Source of the DNA: JAHJSY01 sp964557155
GTDB taxonomy: Bacteria; Patescibacteriota; Minisyncoccia; Minisyncoccales; GWA2-38-27
Assembly: GCA_964557155.1 (NCBI GenBank)
Contig: CAZKZC010000003.1
Span: 1 to 31,699, forward strand
Reading direction: 5' to 3'
Length of the DNA stretch: 31,699 nt
This document shows positions 22,267 through 31,060 of the stretch, piece after piece. Both the position numbers and the translations under genes were made by a program. Under the pieces are notes generated by a model. The model was not told the origin of the DNA. It searched no databases and saw only the letters and a list, made by a program, of their open reading frames with translations. Every line of letters starts with the position of its first letter. Within the stretch, counting starts at the first letter, position 1.

Positions 22267-23224
22267 TTTTAATTTCTAAAACTTTTTCCGCAGGCGAAAG
22301 CCCCTTCAATGACCTATGCGGAAAATAATTCCAAGCTTTATTTATCAATTCTAAAATTTTCTTGAACTCTTCTAATTCTTGGTTCTGATCAAACTCTTTT
22401 ACAATCTTTTCTATATCATTATGATCTTTTTCATTATAAATAATTCCTTTAATCCTAGCTACTGATATGTTAATTTTCTTTTGCTCTATCAGCTCTGAAA
22501 GAGATTTTTCTATTTCTTCTCGTTTTTCTAAAATAGTTTCTTTGGTTTCATTTTCAAAATGATCTTTATAAATAAGCATTTTTTCAGAAAGTCCGCTTGA
22601 ATCTAATTCATTTTTTAATTCTTTCATCTCTTCTTCCCTAAAACCTCTGTTACTAAAAACCTTTTTTAAAATATAAAGATGGGCTTGTTCCTGCATTTCA
22701 GAAGTCATTTTTTCTTTTTTAATTTTTTCTTTTTCGGCCTCCGATAGTTTAAAAAAGTCTTCTTTCATTCTTTTGGCAATTTCGTAATTATCTGAAATAA
22801 ATTTATTTCTTGGATCTAAATTTCTTGCTCTGTCTATCCAGGCAAATCCTTCATCAAAATTAAGACGATCAAAAAAGGTTTTTGCTAAATCAAGATAAAT
22901 CGTTGCGTTTGTTAAATCTAAATTTATAGCATCTCTTAAATCACTTCTTGCTTTCTCTATGTCGCCCAACATAAATTTAGTCCAGCCCAGACTTCTTATA
23001 TTCTCCGGATTGCCAGGATTTTTTTCATTTGCTAATTCAAAAGATATTTTGGCTAATGAAAATAAACCGCATTTCATTCTGGCAACGCCCAAGAGATAAT
23101 GAGCATAAGGAAAATCTGGAAAATTCCTTACTAACTTCTTTAAAAGTAAAACCGCCTCTATTGATTTATTTTTCCTCAACAAACGATCTGCTTCTTGAAT
23201 TTTTTTCTTTAATTTCCTCTCCAT
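22262..23224 (-). CDS. Tetratricopeptide-repeat protein (320 aa)
   Basis: The N-terminal half (about 1-165) is a run of four to five TPR units (for example YAHYLLGVARMKCGLFSLAKISFELANEKNPGN, then three more 34-residue periods ending in NLDPRNK). This is a protein-protein interaction scaffold. The C-terminal half (about 170-320) is highly charged and helical and ends with AWNYFPHRSLKGLSPAEKVLEIKK, similar to tails seen next to SEC-C-type motifs. No signal peptide, so cytoplasmic. It is convergent with the propeller-like gene and shares its terminator. Partner and role are unknown; closeness to the Clp-like module makes that module a candidate. Confidence 0.85.
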   Translation of the reverse strand: MERKLKKKIQEADRLLRKNKSIEAVLLLKKLVRNFPDFPYAHYLLGVARMKCGLFSLAKISFELANEKNPGNPENIRSLGWTKFMLGDIEKARSDLRDAINLDLTNATIYLDLAKTFFDRLNFDEGFAWIDRARNLDPRNKFISDNYEIAKRMKEDFFKLSEAEKEKIKKEKMTSEMQEQAHLYILKKVFSNRGFREEEMKELKNELDSSGLSEKMLIYKDHFENETKETILEKREEIEKSLSELIEQKKINISVARIKGIIYNEKDHNDIEKIVKEFDQNQELEEFKKILELINKAWNYFPHRSLKGLSPAEKVLEIKK

Positions 23225-23318
23225 ATCTTTTTAAATATTTTCCTGATTTTATTATTTTTTATTTATTTTTAATTTCCAAAATCCTTCACCACCGAAAACC
23301 CGTCGTCGGAGGTCGTCG

Positions 23319-23356
23319 GAGGTCCGACCTCGGATAGCAATCCGAGGTCGGACCTC
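23319..23356. repeat. 38-bp palindromic element, left flank of the restriction island
   Basis: Perfect 17-bp arms (GAGGTCCGACCTCGGAT and its complement) around AGCA. The same element, inverted as shown by its TGCT loop, lies at 31051-31088 beyond hsdM. No T-run follows. Preceding bases contain tandem GTCGTCGGAG. The 23225-23452 interval has no gene. Confidence 0.8.
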
Positions 23357-23406
23357 TCCACAACTTTTTGTCGTCTCTTAAGGAGTGATGCGTCTCTTTT
23401 TATTCT

Positions 23407-23427
23407 GTCTCAAACTCGGTTTGAGAC
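23407..23427. repeat. Perfect hairpin after hsdR
   Basis: GTCTCAAAC and GTTTGAGAC around TCG, 26 bp beyond the hsdR stop. No T-run on either strand; it shares the CTCGG centre of the hairpin at 30984-31012. Confidence 0.6.
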
Positions 23428-23452
23428 GCTAATAACCTTTAATAATTTTTCT

Positions 23453-26263
23453 TTACCATTCAAAAATATCAACAATGTTTTCAATTGCTTTCTTTATACG
23501 ATCGACAATACTTTGTCTTTCTAAAATTTTTGGTCGTTCTGTTAGTGATTCAACTATATCTTCTCCACGAGGCAATTTTTGAGTATATAAATATTCACTA
23601 ATTAATTCCTCAAATTTATCAAGCGGAATATTCTCCTCTTCCGCAATTTTCTTTAAATTGTTTGAGCGTTCGCTATCCCAAAAATTACTAAATGCTTTTT
23701 CAACATCCTCGGCTTTATCAATTTTTGGTAAATTTTCTTCAATAAATTTCTTGATTAAATCCTTTTTCTTTCGAAGCTTCACATCACGATCAAATATGTG
23801 TAAAATTTCTTCGGTCTTCTTCTCTCGCACAACCTTAGAGCTAAGATTTTTAAGTCCGGCAATTAGTTGAATTATATAATCAAAATTTATAATATCTCTA
23901 ATCATTAATTCAAGTTCAAAATCAATTTCATCAAGGATGGATTCAACTTCTCCTTCACGATTTTTTCTTTCTTCATAAATGTCCAAATATTTACTTTGAT
24001 AGTCATAAAATTCTTGTTCGGATATCCCAAGCTCATCAAAAGAAAATTCTGAAAATGTCTCTAATGACGACTTAATACGAAGCAAATTACGAAAAGATTT
24101 TACAAATATAGCTTTTTCTTCCTCGCCCCGCAGAGAATCAACAGAAGCCACTGTTGGTACTTTTTCTCGCAACTCACTTAATCTAATTTCAAATTCTTTT
24201 TTCTGCTCTTCGTATGGCCTTTTGAAAACAATTTCTTTCGCATTTTCATCCCCAAAAAGTGCAAGAGCTTTGTCGGTTGCTTCTTTTAAGTTTCTAAAAG
24301 AAATAATGTTTCCATGAGGTTTACTGGAATCAAGGAGTCTGTTTGTTCGTGAATAAGCTTGAATTAATCCATGATATCTTAAATTTTTATCTACATATAA
24401 GGTATTTAATTTTGGGCTATCAAATCCAGTCAAAAACATATTAACCACAAGAACAAGATCGACTTCTTTATCTTTTATTCTTTGTTGTAAATCTCTATAA
24501 TATTCATAAAAACGTTCTGTTGAAAAATTTGTTGAATATTCTCTATTATAATCTTTAATACAATTCTCTAAAAAATCTCGTGAATGTTGGTTTTCGGCTA
24601 CGCCTTCATCAGCAAATATATCCACATCAAGCATGTCAGGACTCTCATCTTCGTTTATGTGATAAGTAAAAATTGTAGCAATTTTAAAATTATCTGCTTT
24701 TTTCTTTTTAAATAAGGTATAATATTTTTTTAAAACATCTATATTCGAAGTCGCAAATAAGGCATTGAATTTACCATTTTTAGTTTTTCTCTTCCAATCA
24801 GCTAAAATATAATCGGTAATCTTATTAAGACGATCGCTACTTTCAAGAATTTCTCTTTTATCAATGCCTTCCATCAGCGTTTCGGCAAAAATATCAGCAT
24901 CTAAGGTATCTGGGTCTTTTTGTTTATATTTTCCAACATATTCTACGGCAAAACCAAGCACATTATTGTCAGAGATTGCGTGAGTAATAATATATTTATG
25001 CAAACATTCACCAAACACATCTGCTGTTGTTACTCCTTTAATATTGTTGTCAGCAAAAATTGGCGTTCCGGTAAAACCAAATAATTGAGCTTTTTTGAAA
25101 AATCCCTTAATCCGAGCATGAGTTTGACCGAATTGGCTACGATGGCATTCGTCAAAAATTATTACCACCTTTTCATCTGCTAAATAATTAAATTGTTTAA
25201 GATAAGAATCTCGTCCAATGGCAATATCAAGCTTTTGAATAGTCGTCACGATTAACTTCCTGTTTTTATCTTTTAATTGTTTAACAAGGTTCCGAGTGTT
25301 ATTGGTGCCATCAACCGATCCATCGGAAAAAGAATTAAATTCATTCGTTGTTTGAATATCTAAATCCTTTCTATCTACTACAAAAAGCACTTTTTTTATT
25401 TCCGGCATTCGAGAAAGTATTTGACTTGCTTTATACGAAGTAAGAGTTTTTCCTGAACCTGTGGTATGCCAGATATAGCCATTTTTATCGGAATTAGAAA
25501 CCCGATCTTCAATGGCTTTAACTGCACAATACTGATATGGACGAAGTGTCATTGGAATCTTATATGATTCTGCTAATACAATATATTCGGCAATCATTTC
25601 TGATAAAGCACATTTTTCTAAAAAGACATCAGTAAATTTATCAAGTTGAGTAATTTTATTATTCTCTTCATCGGTCCAATAAAATGTTTGCTCAAACGAT
25701 TGGTCTGGATTATTAGAAAAATATTTTGTATCTACTCCATTAGAAATTATAAATATCTGCACGTATTCAAATAATGTTCCGGCGAAAGAATGTTTGTGAT
25801 ATCTTTTAATCTGATTAAAGGCCTCCTTCATTTCTACTCCCCTTCGTTTAAGCTCTATATGAACCAATGGAAGTCCGTTAATCAATAATGTTACATCGTA
25901 ACGATTTTCATATCGCCCTTTTTGAGTGATTTGATGGGTTACTTGATATTCGTTTTTACACCATTGATCCATATTAAAAAATTGGATGTATTTTGTATTA
26001 TTGTCGTCTCGCTTTAAAACAAATTTATCTCGCAATGTCTTTGCTTTAAAAAATCGATCGCCTTTATTTAAGTGATTTAATATCTTTTTAAACTCTGCAT
26101 CAGAAAAAGTTATTTTATTAAACTTTTCGAGCTGGGTTCGCAAATTCGCTTCCAGCGAATTTACCCCCTTCCCTTCATCATCAATCACCACACTCAAAAA
26201 CCCCAACTTCTCCAATTGTTTTATAAATGTCTTCTCCAATTCCCCCTCACTTTGATGTGCCAT
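23453..26263 (-). CDS. hsdR: Type I restriction endonuclease subunit R
   Basis: Motor and nuclease subunit: translocates DNA with ATP and cuts when recognition sites are unmethylated. The N-terminal nuclease has Asp123 (RYDVTLLINGLPLVHIELK, with Glu137-x-Lys139) and QIKRY, the PD-(D/E)xK core. The SF2 helicase region has Walker A HTTGSGKT (266-273), DECH (371-374), TGTP (about 399-402) and, later, VVNMFLTGFDSP and QAYSRTNR. The C-terminus is helical for complex assembly. At 936 aa it is full length without frameshift. It is the last gene of the locus, 9 nt after the membrane-protein gene. Confidence 0.97.
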   Translation of the reverse strand: MAHQSEGELEKTFIKQLEKLGFLSVVIDDEGKGVNSLEANLRTQLEKFNKITFSDAEFKKILNHLNKGDRFFKAKTLRDKFVLKRDDNNTKYIQFFNMDQWCKNEYQVTHQITQKGRYENRYDVTLLINGLPLVHIELKRRGVEMKEAFNQIKRYHKHSFAGTLFEYVQIFIISNGVDTKYFSNNPDQSFEQTFYWTDEENNKITQLDKFTDVFLEKCALSEMIAEYIVLAESYKIPMTLRPYQYCAVKAIEDRVSNSDKNGYIWHTTGSGKTLTSYKASQILSRMPEIKKVLFVVDRKDLDIQTTNEFNSFSDGSVDGTNNTRNLVKQLKDKNRKLIVTTIQKLDIAIGRDSYLKQFNYLADEKVVIIFDECHRSQFGQTHARIKGFFKKAQLFGFTGTPIFADNNIKGVTTADVFGECLHKYIITHAISDNNVLGFAVEYVGKYKQKDPDTLDADIFAETLMEGIDKREILESSDRLNKITDYILADWKRKTKNGKFNALFATSNIDVLKKYYTLFKKKKADNFKIATIFTYHINEDESPDMLDVDIFADEGVAENQHSRDFLENCIKDYNREYSTNFSTERFYEYYRDLQQRIKDKEVDLVLVVNMFLTGFDSPKLNTLYVDKNLRYHGLIQAYSRTNRLLDSSKPHGNIISFRNLKEATDKALALFGDENAKEIVFKRPYEEQKKEFEIRLSELREKVPTVASVDSLRGEEEKAIFVKSFRNLLRIKSSLETFSEFSFDELGISEQEFYDYQSKYLDIYEERKNREGEVESILDEIDFELELMIRDIINFDYIIQLIAGLKNLSSKVVREKKTEEILHIFDRDVKLRKKKDLIKKFIEENLPKIDKAEDVEKAFSNFWDSERSNNLKKIAEEENIPLDKFEELISEYLYTQKLPRGEDIVESLTERPKILERQSIVDRIKKAIENIVDIFEW

Positions 26264-26272
26264 AATTATTAT

Positions 26273-26980
26273 TCAAAAATTTTTAACTTCTTTTGAGTTT
26301 AATCCCTTTTCTAACATGTATTTCTCATTATCGTCCCAAAAATAATCGAATTCTATCTCAAATATCTTGGTGACGGGATTACTATTATCAGCAACAGCCG
26401 TAATTTCAAAACGATGTTTGTTAGGATTAATAAAATTACTTCCTGTGTTGGGCTTTACTTCTAGATCCAGGTCTAGTTTAAGTAAGTCAATTAAATCTGG
26501 TTTATCAATATGTCCAAAATCACAATATCTTGATAGAGAAGGCGCTATGCTCTCTCTAATAATTACTCCATCGTGAGACCATTTTAAATTTAAAGGTAAA
26601 AAATTCTTATCTTCTACAAACTTTCCCATTTCATCTTCTGTATATTTCTTTCTAATAATAACTTCCACTTTATTTGCTCTAATATTTCCTTTGTTCAAAA
26701 TTTTAAGACGATAATAATAACAATCCTTAGAAATAATTAATCCATTTTCGTGCTTATAGGTAATAATGGTCTTATGACAGTCGGGTTGTTCTACTTTAAA
26801 ATTAATTTCTAATTCTGGATAATAAAATTGTGATTTTATCCAGTCTTGAAATAAACCCGCGACCCCCAAAACAAGAGCTGAAATAATTGCGATTAATTCT
26901 ACTTTTAAAATTTCGGAGTAGGCAAGAAAAATCAAACCTAGAACACAAACTATTAAAACAATTAATTTTACTACTTTCAT
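26273..26980 (-). CDS. Membrane-anchored protein between hsdS and hsdR (235 aa)
   Basis: Not a normal part of type I systems and not recognised by me. Two hydrophobic helices at the N-terminus (about 4-21 and 27-45) are followed by about 185 residues rich in beta strands (YPELEINFKVEQPD, YYYRLKILNKGNIRANKVEVIIRK, HRFEITAVADNSNPVTKIFEIEFDYF). The pattern NKGNIRANKVEVII recalls immunoglobulin- or CARDB-like sandwiches. The short hairpin topology puts the domain in the cytoplasm. It is separated by 3 nt from hsdS and 9 nt from hsdR, so it is co-transcribed. It may be an accessory or membrane-tethering part of the defence locus (inference). Confidence 0.7.
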   Translation of the reverse strand: MKVVKLIVLIVCVLGLIFLAYSEILKVELIAIISALVLGVAGLFQDWIKSQFYYPELEINFKVEQPDCHKTIITYKHENGLIISKDCYYYRLKILNKGNIRANKVEVIIRKKYTEDEMGKFVEDKNFLPLNLKWSHDGVIIRESIAPSLSRYCDFGHIDKPDLIDLLKLDLDLEVKPNTGSNFINPNKHRFEITAVADNSNPVTKIFEIEFDYFWDDNEKYMLEKGLNSKEVKNF

Positions 26981-26983
26981 ACT

Positions 26984-28240
26984 TTACACAAACATCCTTT
27001 GCATTAAACCTTTTTTCCAGGTTTGGGCTTGGGTTATTTGTTGTTGTTTTGATTCTATCATCTTATCCAACGAAGTCAAAAAATTCGCAATCTTTTTTTG
27101 TTCCTCAAGAGAAGGTAGGTCAATTATCACATTTTTGAAATGATTATAATAAAGATGAATAATTGTCACTCCTTGAGCATATTTAGCAATATCGTGTTTT
27201 CTATAATCCGAAAGATAATAGGCATAAAAAATATTATCTATTTTTTCTCTTGATCTTAAAATTATTATATCTCCGCCTAACAAAACATTTTCCTTGTTTA
27301 ATGCTGTAATATTAGCCAAATCAATGCCAGTGGTTGTTGTCGAGGAAGGTATTAATAAATCACCTTTTTTCGAAATTAATCCTTCTTCAATATTCGTTTT
27401 ACTTTTAATTTTAAATATCACTTCATCATAAGTTGTATATAGCTCTCCATATAGAATGCATTCATTTTCCCCCTTTTCAGAAATTTTTTCTTTAGATAGG
27501 GCTCTTCCTCTTTCTGCTTTAAAAATTTCTCCTAACTTTTTTTCTTGCCAGTTATCGGAAAATTCGGGGAAACGAATTTTTTGAGAGAAGATTTTTTGCA
27601 TTATTCCTTTCTTATATAATTCAATAAATTCTTTTTGTTCTTTTAAATTTTCAACCCACTCATCCACTGCCCCCAAAAACCCTGCAATCTTTTTTTGTTC
27701 TTTTTCAGCAGGAACATACACGAATGTTTTCTTTGCAGCATCTATTGTATATGTTGCCACAGTTGTTATAGCCGCACTGTCTGATATTTGCTTTCTTATT
27801 TTTCTTGTCTCGAATTGATATTTTATAAATTGGCTCAAAACTAAGTTTTTATTTTTAAACCATACAATATTACCATCTTTAAAATAAAATTTATTATCAT
27901 CTCCTACTAAATACAAACGCCCAATAGTTCCAACGCCTGTTACCAAAAGATCATTTTTGCATGGAGCGCCATATTTTTCTTTATAAGAATTATACATTTC
28001 TAAAGAAATAAATAATTGATTGTCTACATAATTATTTTTACTCAATTTCACTATTTCTCGAGCTCTATAAAAAGGGACTCCTTCTTTTGTCCATTCGTCT
28101 TGAAAGACTCTTTTACTGGAAGTAATATCATATAATTTCCCTAGTTTCTTTTCTTTCCATTCATCAGAAAACCCTGGAACCCGAAGCTCCGGAATATTTT
28201 CTTTTTGTTGATTTTTAGCTCTATTTTTACTGTTTTTCAT
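26984..28240 (-). CDS. hsdS: Type I restriction specificity subunit S
   Basis: Determines the bipartite DNA target for both methylation and cutting. Two target-recognition domains each start with a similar block (PGFSDEWKEKKLGKL about 20-34; PEFSDNWQEKKLGEIF about 220-235) and end in conserved helical spacers (KIAGFLGAVDEWVENLKEQKEFIELYKKGIMQKIF and KIANFLTSLDKMIESKQQQITQAQTWKKGLMQRMF). At 418 aa it is a complete two-domain subunit. It starts at ATG 28240 without a clear RBS. The same frame stays open for about 50 codons further upstream, but without ATG, GTG or TTG, up to a TGA inside a palindrome. No second hsdS or invertible repeat is present. Confidence 0.96.
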   Translation of the reverse strand: MKNSKNRAKNQQKENIPELRVPGFSDEWKEKKLGKLYDITSSKRVFQDEWTKEGVPFYRAREIVKLSKNNYVDNQLFISLEMYNSYKEKYGAPCKNDLLVTGVGTIGRLYLVGDDNKFYFKDGNIVWFKNKNLVLSQFIKYQFETRKIRKQISDSAAITTVATYTIDAAKKTFVYVPAEKEQKKIAGFLGAVDEWVENLKEQKEFIELYKKGIMQKIFSQKIRFPEFSDNWQEKKLGEIFKAERGRALSKEKISEKGENECILYGELYTTYDEVIFKIKSKTNIEEGLISKKGDLLIPSSTTTTGIDLANITALNKENVLLGGDIIILRSREKIDNIFYAYYLSDYRKHDIAKYAQGVTIIHLYYNHFKNVIIDLPSLEEQKKIANFLTSLDKMIESKQQQITQAQTWKKGLMQRMFV

Positions 28241-28379
28241 CTTGATTTTTGACTTCTTTTTTGATATAATATAGTTAAGAATTACTTTTATGTTTTCTAA
28301 TAAATCATTTACAGAAATATTTTCTTGGTTCGTTCTATCTTTCCAAATAGTGGTTTTGCTATTGACAATTTCTATTTCT

Positions 28380-28414
28380 TTTACTATGATGCCTCAAAGA
28401 GGCATCATAGTAAA
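28380..28414. repeat. Perfect 16-bp-arm palindrome upstream of hsdS
   Basis: TTTACTATGATGCCTC (28380-28395) and its exact complement (28399-28414) around AAA. It lies in the 285-nt space between hsdS and the DUF3800 gene; no T-run follows, so it is unlikely to be a terminator. The rest of 28241-28379 is AT-rich with no gene I can support. Confidence 0.75.
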
Positions 28415-28434
28415 GCCATAATATACTTATCCTC

Positions 28435-28462
28435 TTGACATCCTTGTCTGATTTGCTACAAT
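28435..28462 (+). promoter_or_regulatory. Promoter of a short plus-strand RNA
   Basis: TTGACA (28435-28440), 16-bp spacer, TACAAT (28457-28462). It points against the surrounding restriction operon and leads straight into a terminator about 30 nt later. Confidence 0.6.
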
Positions 28463-28468
28463 GAAAAT

Positions 28469-28526
28469 ACGAACGAATTCAAATTAGAGGAACTGGGCTC
28501 GTAAGGGCACCGGTTCCTTTTTATTT
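28469..28526 (+). ncRNA. Putative small RNA (about 55-60 nt) opposing the hsd operon
   Basis: Between the promoter at 28435-28462 and the end of the DUF3800 gene, a transcript would run about 20 unstructured nt, then a hairpin (GGAACTGG 28489-28496 with CCGGTTCC 28510-28517, one G-U) and a T-rich tail. The T-rich tail exists only on plus, so this is not the DUF3800 terminator. No start codon with RBS is visible inside. It might act on the hsd mRNA, whose complementary strand passes through here. Confidence 0.5.
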
Positions 28527-29185
28527 TAAACTATTACTTCTTTAACATTAATATATTCAAATAAATCATCATAGTTACGATCAGGATGAGTAAAAAATTT
28601 TTCTTTAACACTTCCTGCAATCCAATCAACAACTTGTAGTAATTCTAAATAACGAGAATCCGCTTGAATTATATGTAAAAAATTTGGTAAAAATGCTAGT
28701 TCGGGAGAACCTAACTTTTTCAAATAGTTTTTCATTTGCTGTTCCTTTGTGTCATTAGAATGAAATCTATCAATTATTATTTCAATTTCATTTGATTGCT
28801 GAGGATAATTTTGAAAATGAAATTCCAATAATCTTCTTATCATAAGATGCCTAAAACGAGTACCATCTTTAGGGATGCCTATTTTGTCCGTTAAGTAATG
28901 TCCCTTATAGTTTTGTTTGTTTGCAAAAACCGAACTTGCCTTAACAAAAGCAGTGTCCCTAATGGTGCATTTTAAAATTGCTAATAATTTTTCTCTTTGT
29001 AGAGGATTCAATTTCGTTGACTTCAATTCTGACTTAATATTTCCAAAATATCTAAAAGCACCCAAATGTATGTTAATTTTTTTTAAAGAATCATCTGTAA
29101 TATGCAATAATCCTTGAATATAGTAGGGGGTTTCTTCTCCCGGCTCCCCCGATTCATCTATAAAAATAAAGTCTCTTTTTACCAT
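28526..29185 (-). CDS. DUF3800-domain protein inside the hsd locus
   Basis: The N-terminal FIFIDESGEPG (about 5-15) and the C-terminal ADSRYLELLQVVDWIAGSVKEKF (about 175-197) are the conserved blocks of DUF3800, predicted to have an RNase H-like fold with acidic catalytic residues. IEIIIDRFHS in the middle (about 138-147) supplies another Asp. Family members often occur in or near defence islands and are suspected nucleases. At 219 aa it is full length. It begins 2 nt after the hsdM stop, so is co-transcribed with hsdM and separates it from hsdS. Function within the system is not established; a nuclease role is inference. Confidence 0.85.
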   Translation of the reverse strand: MVKRDFIFIDESGEPGEETPYYIQGLLHITDDSLKKINIHLGAFRYFGNIKSELKSTKLNPLQREKLLAILKCTIRDTAFVKASSVFANKQNYKGHYLTDKIGIPKDGTRFRHLMIRRLLEFHFQNYPQQSNEIEIIIDRFHSNDTKEQQMKNYLKKLGSPELAFLPNFLHIIQADSRYLELLQVVDWIAGSVKEKFFTHPDRNYDDLFEYINVKEVIV

Positions 29186-29187
29186 AA

Positions 29188-30765
29188 TTAAAATGGTTTA
29201 GGGATTTTTAATTCGGAGCAGGAACTACTTATTTCGGACTCTAGGGATTTTTCGGCTTTTTGGAGGTCTTTGATTTTTTTTGCGACGGTATTAATATCTA
29301 TTGGCTCCTCTTCCTCAAAAGTATCTACGTAGCGAGGAATGTTGAGATTATATTCGTTTTCTTTTATTTCTTCAACGGTCGCTCGGTGAGAATATTTTTC
29401 AAATTCTTTTCTGTCTTTATAAATATCAAAAATCTTTTTGATATTTTCGTCAGTTAACTTGTTTTGATTTTTTCCTTTTTCAAATTCTTTTGAGGCATCT
29501 ATAAATAAAATGTCTTCGTCATCTTTACGACATTTTTTAAATACTAAAATTGTTGCTGGAATAGAAGTTCCGTAAAAAAGATTTGATGGCAGTCCGATAA
29601 CAGCATCTAAATAATTTTGTTTCTCAATAATATATTTTCGTATTTGACCCTCGGCTCCACTCCTGAACAACGCTCCGTGGGGTAAAATAATCGCCATTGT
29701 TCCATTATCAGCAAGATGATAAAGCATGTGGGTTACAAAACCATAATCAGCAACACTTTTGGGAGCTAAACGACCATATTGAGAAAAACGATCATCGTGA
29801 ACTAATTGGGGATCATCTTCGCCCTTCCATTTTACTGAAAAAGGCGGATTGGCAACAATTACTTCTGCCCTAAGATCGGGATGCATGTCTTCGGTTAAAG
29901 TATCTCCATGAAGAATATCAAAACGATCAAAATGTATTCCGTGTAGAATCATATTCATTCTGGCTAAATTATAAGTAGTCGGATTGAGTTCTTGCCCATA
30001 ATAATCTGCCACCTCCGTAAAATCACCAATACGAAGTAATAATGACCCGGAGCCACAAGTGGGATCATAAACCGACCGAACTCGTTTCTTATCTTGAGAC
30101 ACAATTTGAGCAAGAAGTCGTGACACTTGAGACGGGGTGTAAAAATCACCTCCTTTTTTACCAGCTCCCGCTGCGAATTCGCCAATTAAATATTCATAGG
30201 CATCACCAAGAAGGTCGCTTTTTGTATCTTCAAGTTTAAAATCTATACCGCTTAAATGTTTAAGAACTTCTATTATAACTTCGTTTTTCTGATTTTCTCG
30301 AGAACCAAGTTTTGTTGAAGTTAAATCAACATCATCGAATAATCCTTTAAAATCGTCTTCACTTTCGGTGCCCATTGAAGTTTGTTCAATGGTATTAAGA
30401 ATATTTTTAAGGTCTTCTAAAATAAAATTATTTTGGTCTTTTATCTCTCCCTTTCCCTTTTTAACGATATATGAAAAAAGCTCTGTTGGTTTTAAAAAAA
30501 ATCCAAGATGCTCAACGCATCCAGATTTTATATGATCCAAATATTTTTTACCATCATTAGTATTTTCTTTTATTTCTGAAAATTTAAAATCGTCTTTAGC
30601 AAGAAGTTTTTCGTCAACATAATACTCTAATTTTTCGGAAAGATATTTATAGAATATAAAAGCCAGAATATAGTTTTTATACTCATCAGCATTCATTTTT
30701 CCACGAAGTACATTCGCTACACCCCACAATTGTTTTTCTAATAATTTCTTTTGTTCTTCTGACAT
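29188..30765 (-). CDS. hsdM: Type I restriction-modification DNA methyltransferase subunit M
   Basis: Methylates adenine in the target site chosen by HsdS. The N-terminal helical HsdM domain (about 8-150) is followed by the N6-adenine methyltransferase domain: FYTPSQVSRLL, motif I DPTCGSGSLL (234-243) and motif IV NPPF (306-309). FYGTSIPATILVFKK follows. The C-terminal helical tail is for subunit contact. At 525 aa it is full length. First gene of the minus-strand locus hsdM-DUF3800-hsdS-membrane protein-hsdR. Its upstream region, 30766-31194, has no gene on minus but an array of hairpins; the two arms near 30837-30896 lie between promoter-like AT-rich DNA and the rest of the array. Confidence 0.97.
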   Translation of the reverse strand: MSEEQKKLLEKQLWGVANVLRGKMNADEYKNYILAFIFYKYLSEKLEYYVDEKLLAKDDFKFSEIKENTNDGKKYLDHIKSGCVEHLGFFLKPTELFSYIVKKGKGEIKDQNNFILEDLKNILNTIEQTSMGTESEDDFKGLFDDVDLTSTKLGSRENQKNEVIIEVLKHLSGIDFKLEDTKSDLLGDAYEYLIGEFAAGAGKKGGDFYTPSQVSRLLAQIVSQDKKRVRSVYDPTCGSGSLLLRIGDFTEVADYYGQELNPTTYNLARMNMILHGIHFDRFDILHGDTLTEDMHPDLRAEVIVANPPFSVKWKGEDDPQLVHDDRFSQYGRLAPKSVADYGFVTHMLYHLADNGTMAIILPHGALFRSGAEGQIRKYIIEKQNYLDAVIGLPSNLFYGTSIPATILVFKKCRKDDEDILFIDASKEFEKGKNQNKLTDENIKKIFDIYKDRKEFEKYSHRATVEEIKENEYNLNIPRYVDTFEEEEPIDINTVAKKIKDLQKAEKSLESEISSSCSELKIPKPF

Positions 30766-30836
30766 ATTTCACAAATTAAATTTTTATTGTCTTTATATCT
30801 AATTTACTCTCTTTTTACTTTAAAATCAAGCTAAAA

Positions 30837-30896
30837 AGAGGCCCGACCTCTCCAAAATGAATTAACTATATAAAAGAGATTAGAGGTCGGGTCTCT
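30837..30896. repeat. 15-bp-arm inverted repeat upstream of hsdM
   Basis: AGAGGCCCGACCTCT (30837-30851) and AGAGGTCGGGTCTCT (30882-30896) pair with one G-U on the plus strand, loop 30 nt. On minus the inner arm alone gives GAGG/CCTC followed by TTTTT, a possible weak terminator. Same GAGGTC core as the 38-bp element. Confidence 0.6.
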
Positions 30897-30911
30897 CGAC
30901 GACCACGATGG

Positions 30912-30940
30912 AAGTGAGCAAAGCTAAGCTTTGCTCACTT
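30912..30940. repeat. Perfect palindrome (14-bp arms)
   Basis: AAGTGAGCAAAGCT and its exact complement around one A. No T-run. It is the second member of a hairpin array. Confidence 0.7.
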
Positions 30941-30983
30941 CTTCGCTCCTCCTTGAGGAGAGATCTTTTCCGTGATTTTCCCT

Positions 30984-31012
30984 AAGTGTTCAAAGCTCGG
31001 CTTTGAACACTT
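30984..31012. repeat. Perfect hairpin (13-bp arms, TCG loop)
   Basis: AAGTGTTCAAAGC and its complement around TCG. It resembles the palindrome at 30912-30940 in outline (AAGTG...CAAAGC), and both are followed by a related CGCT-C-TCC segment near 30944 and 31016. Confidence 0.7.
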
Positions 31013-31041
31013 CTCCGCTTCTCCTCAAGGAATGACGGAAG

Positions 31042-31060
31042 AGTTGCGTAGAGGTCCGAC
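31042..31060 (+). repeat. 19-bp direct repeat, copy 1
   Basis: AGTTGCGTAGAGGTCCGAC, identical to 31454-31472. It overlaps the start of the 38-bp palindrome. Confidence 0.75.

Noticed and set aside
26984..28240. Phase-variable, invertible hsdS
   Set aside because: Only one hsdS is present, the two recognition domains are similar only at protein level, and no long inverted DNA repeat lies in or near the gene.
28380..28414. TGA read as glycine, joining the upstream frame to hsdS
   Set aside because: TGA serves as a normal stop elsewhere (for example dnaB at 2463-2465, overlapping recR), so the standard bacterial code fits; the TGA is also part of a palindrome.
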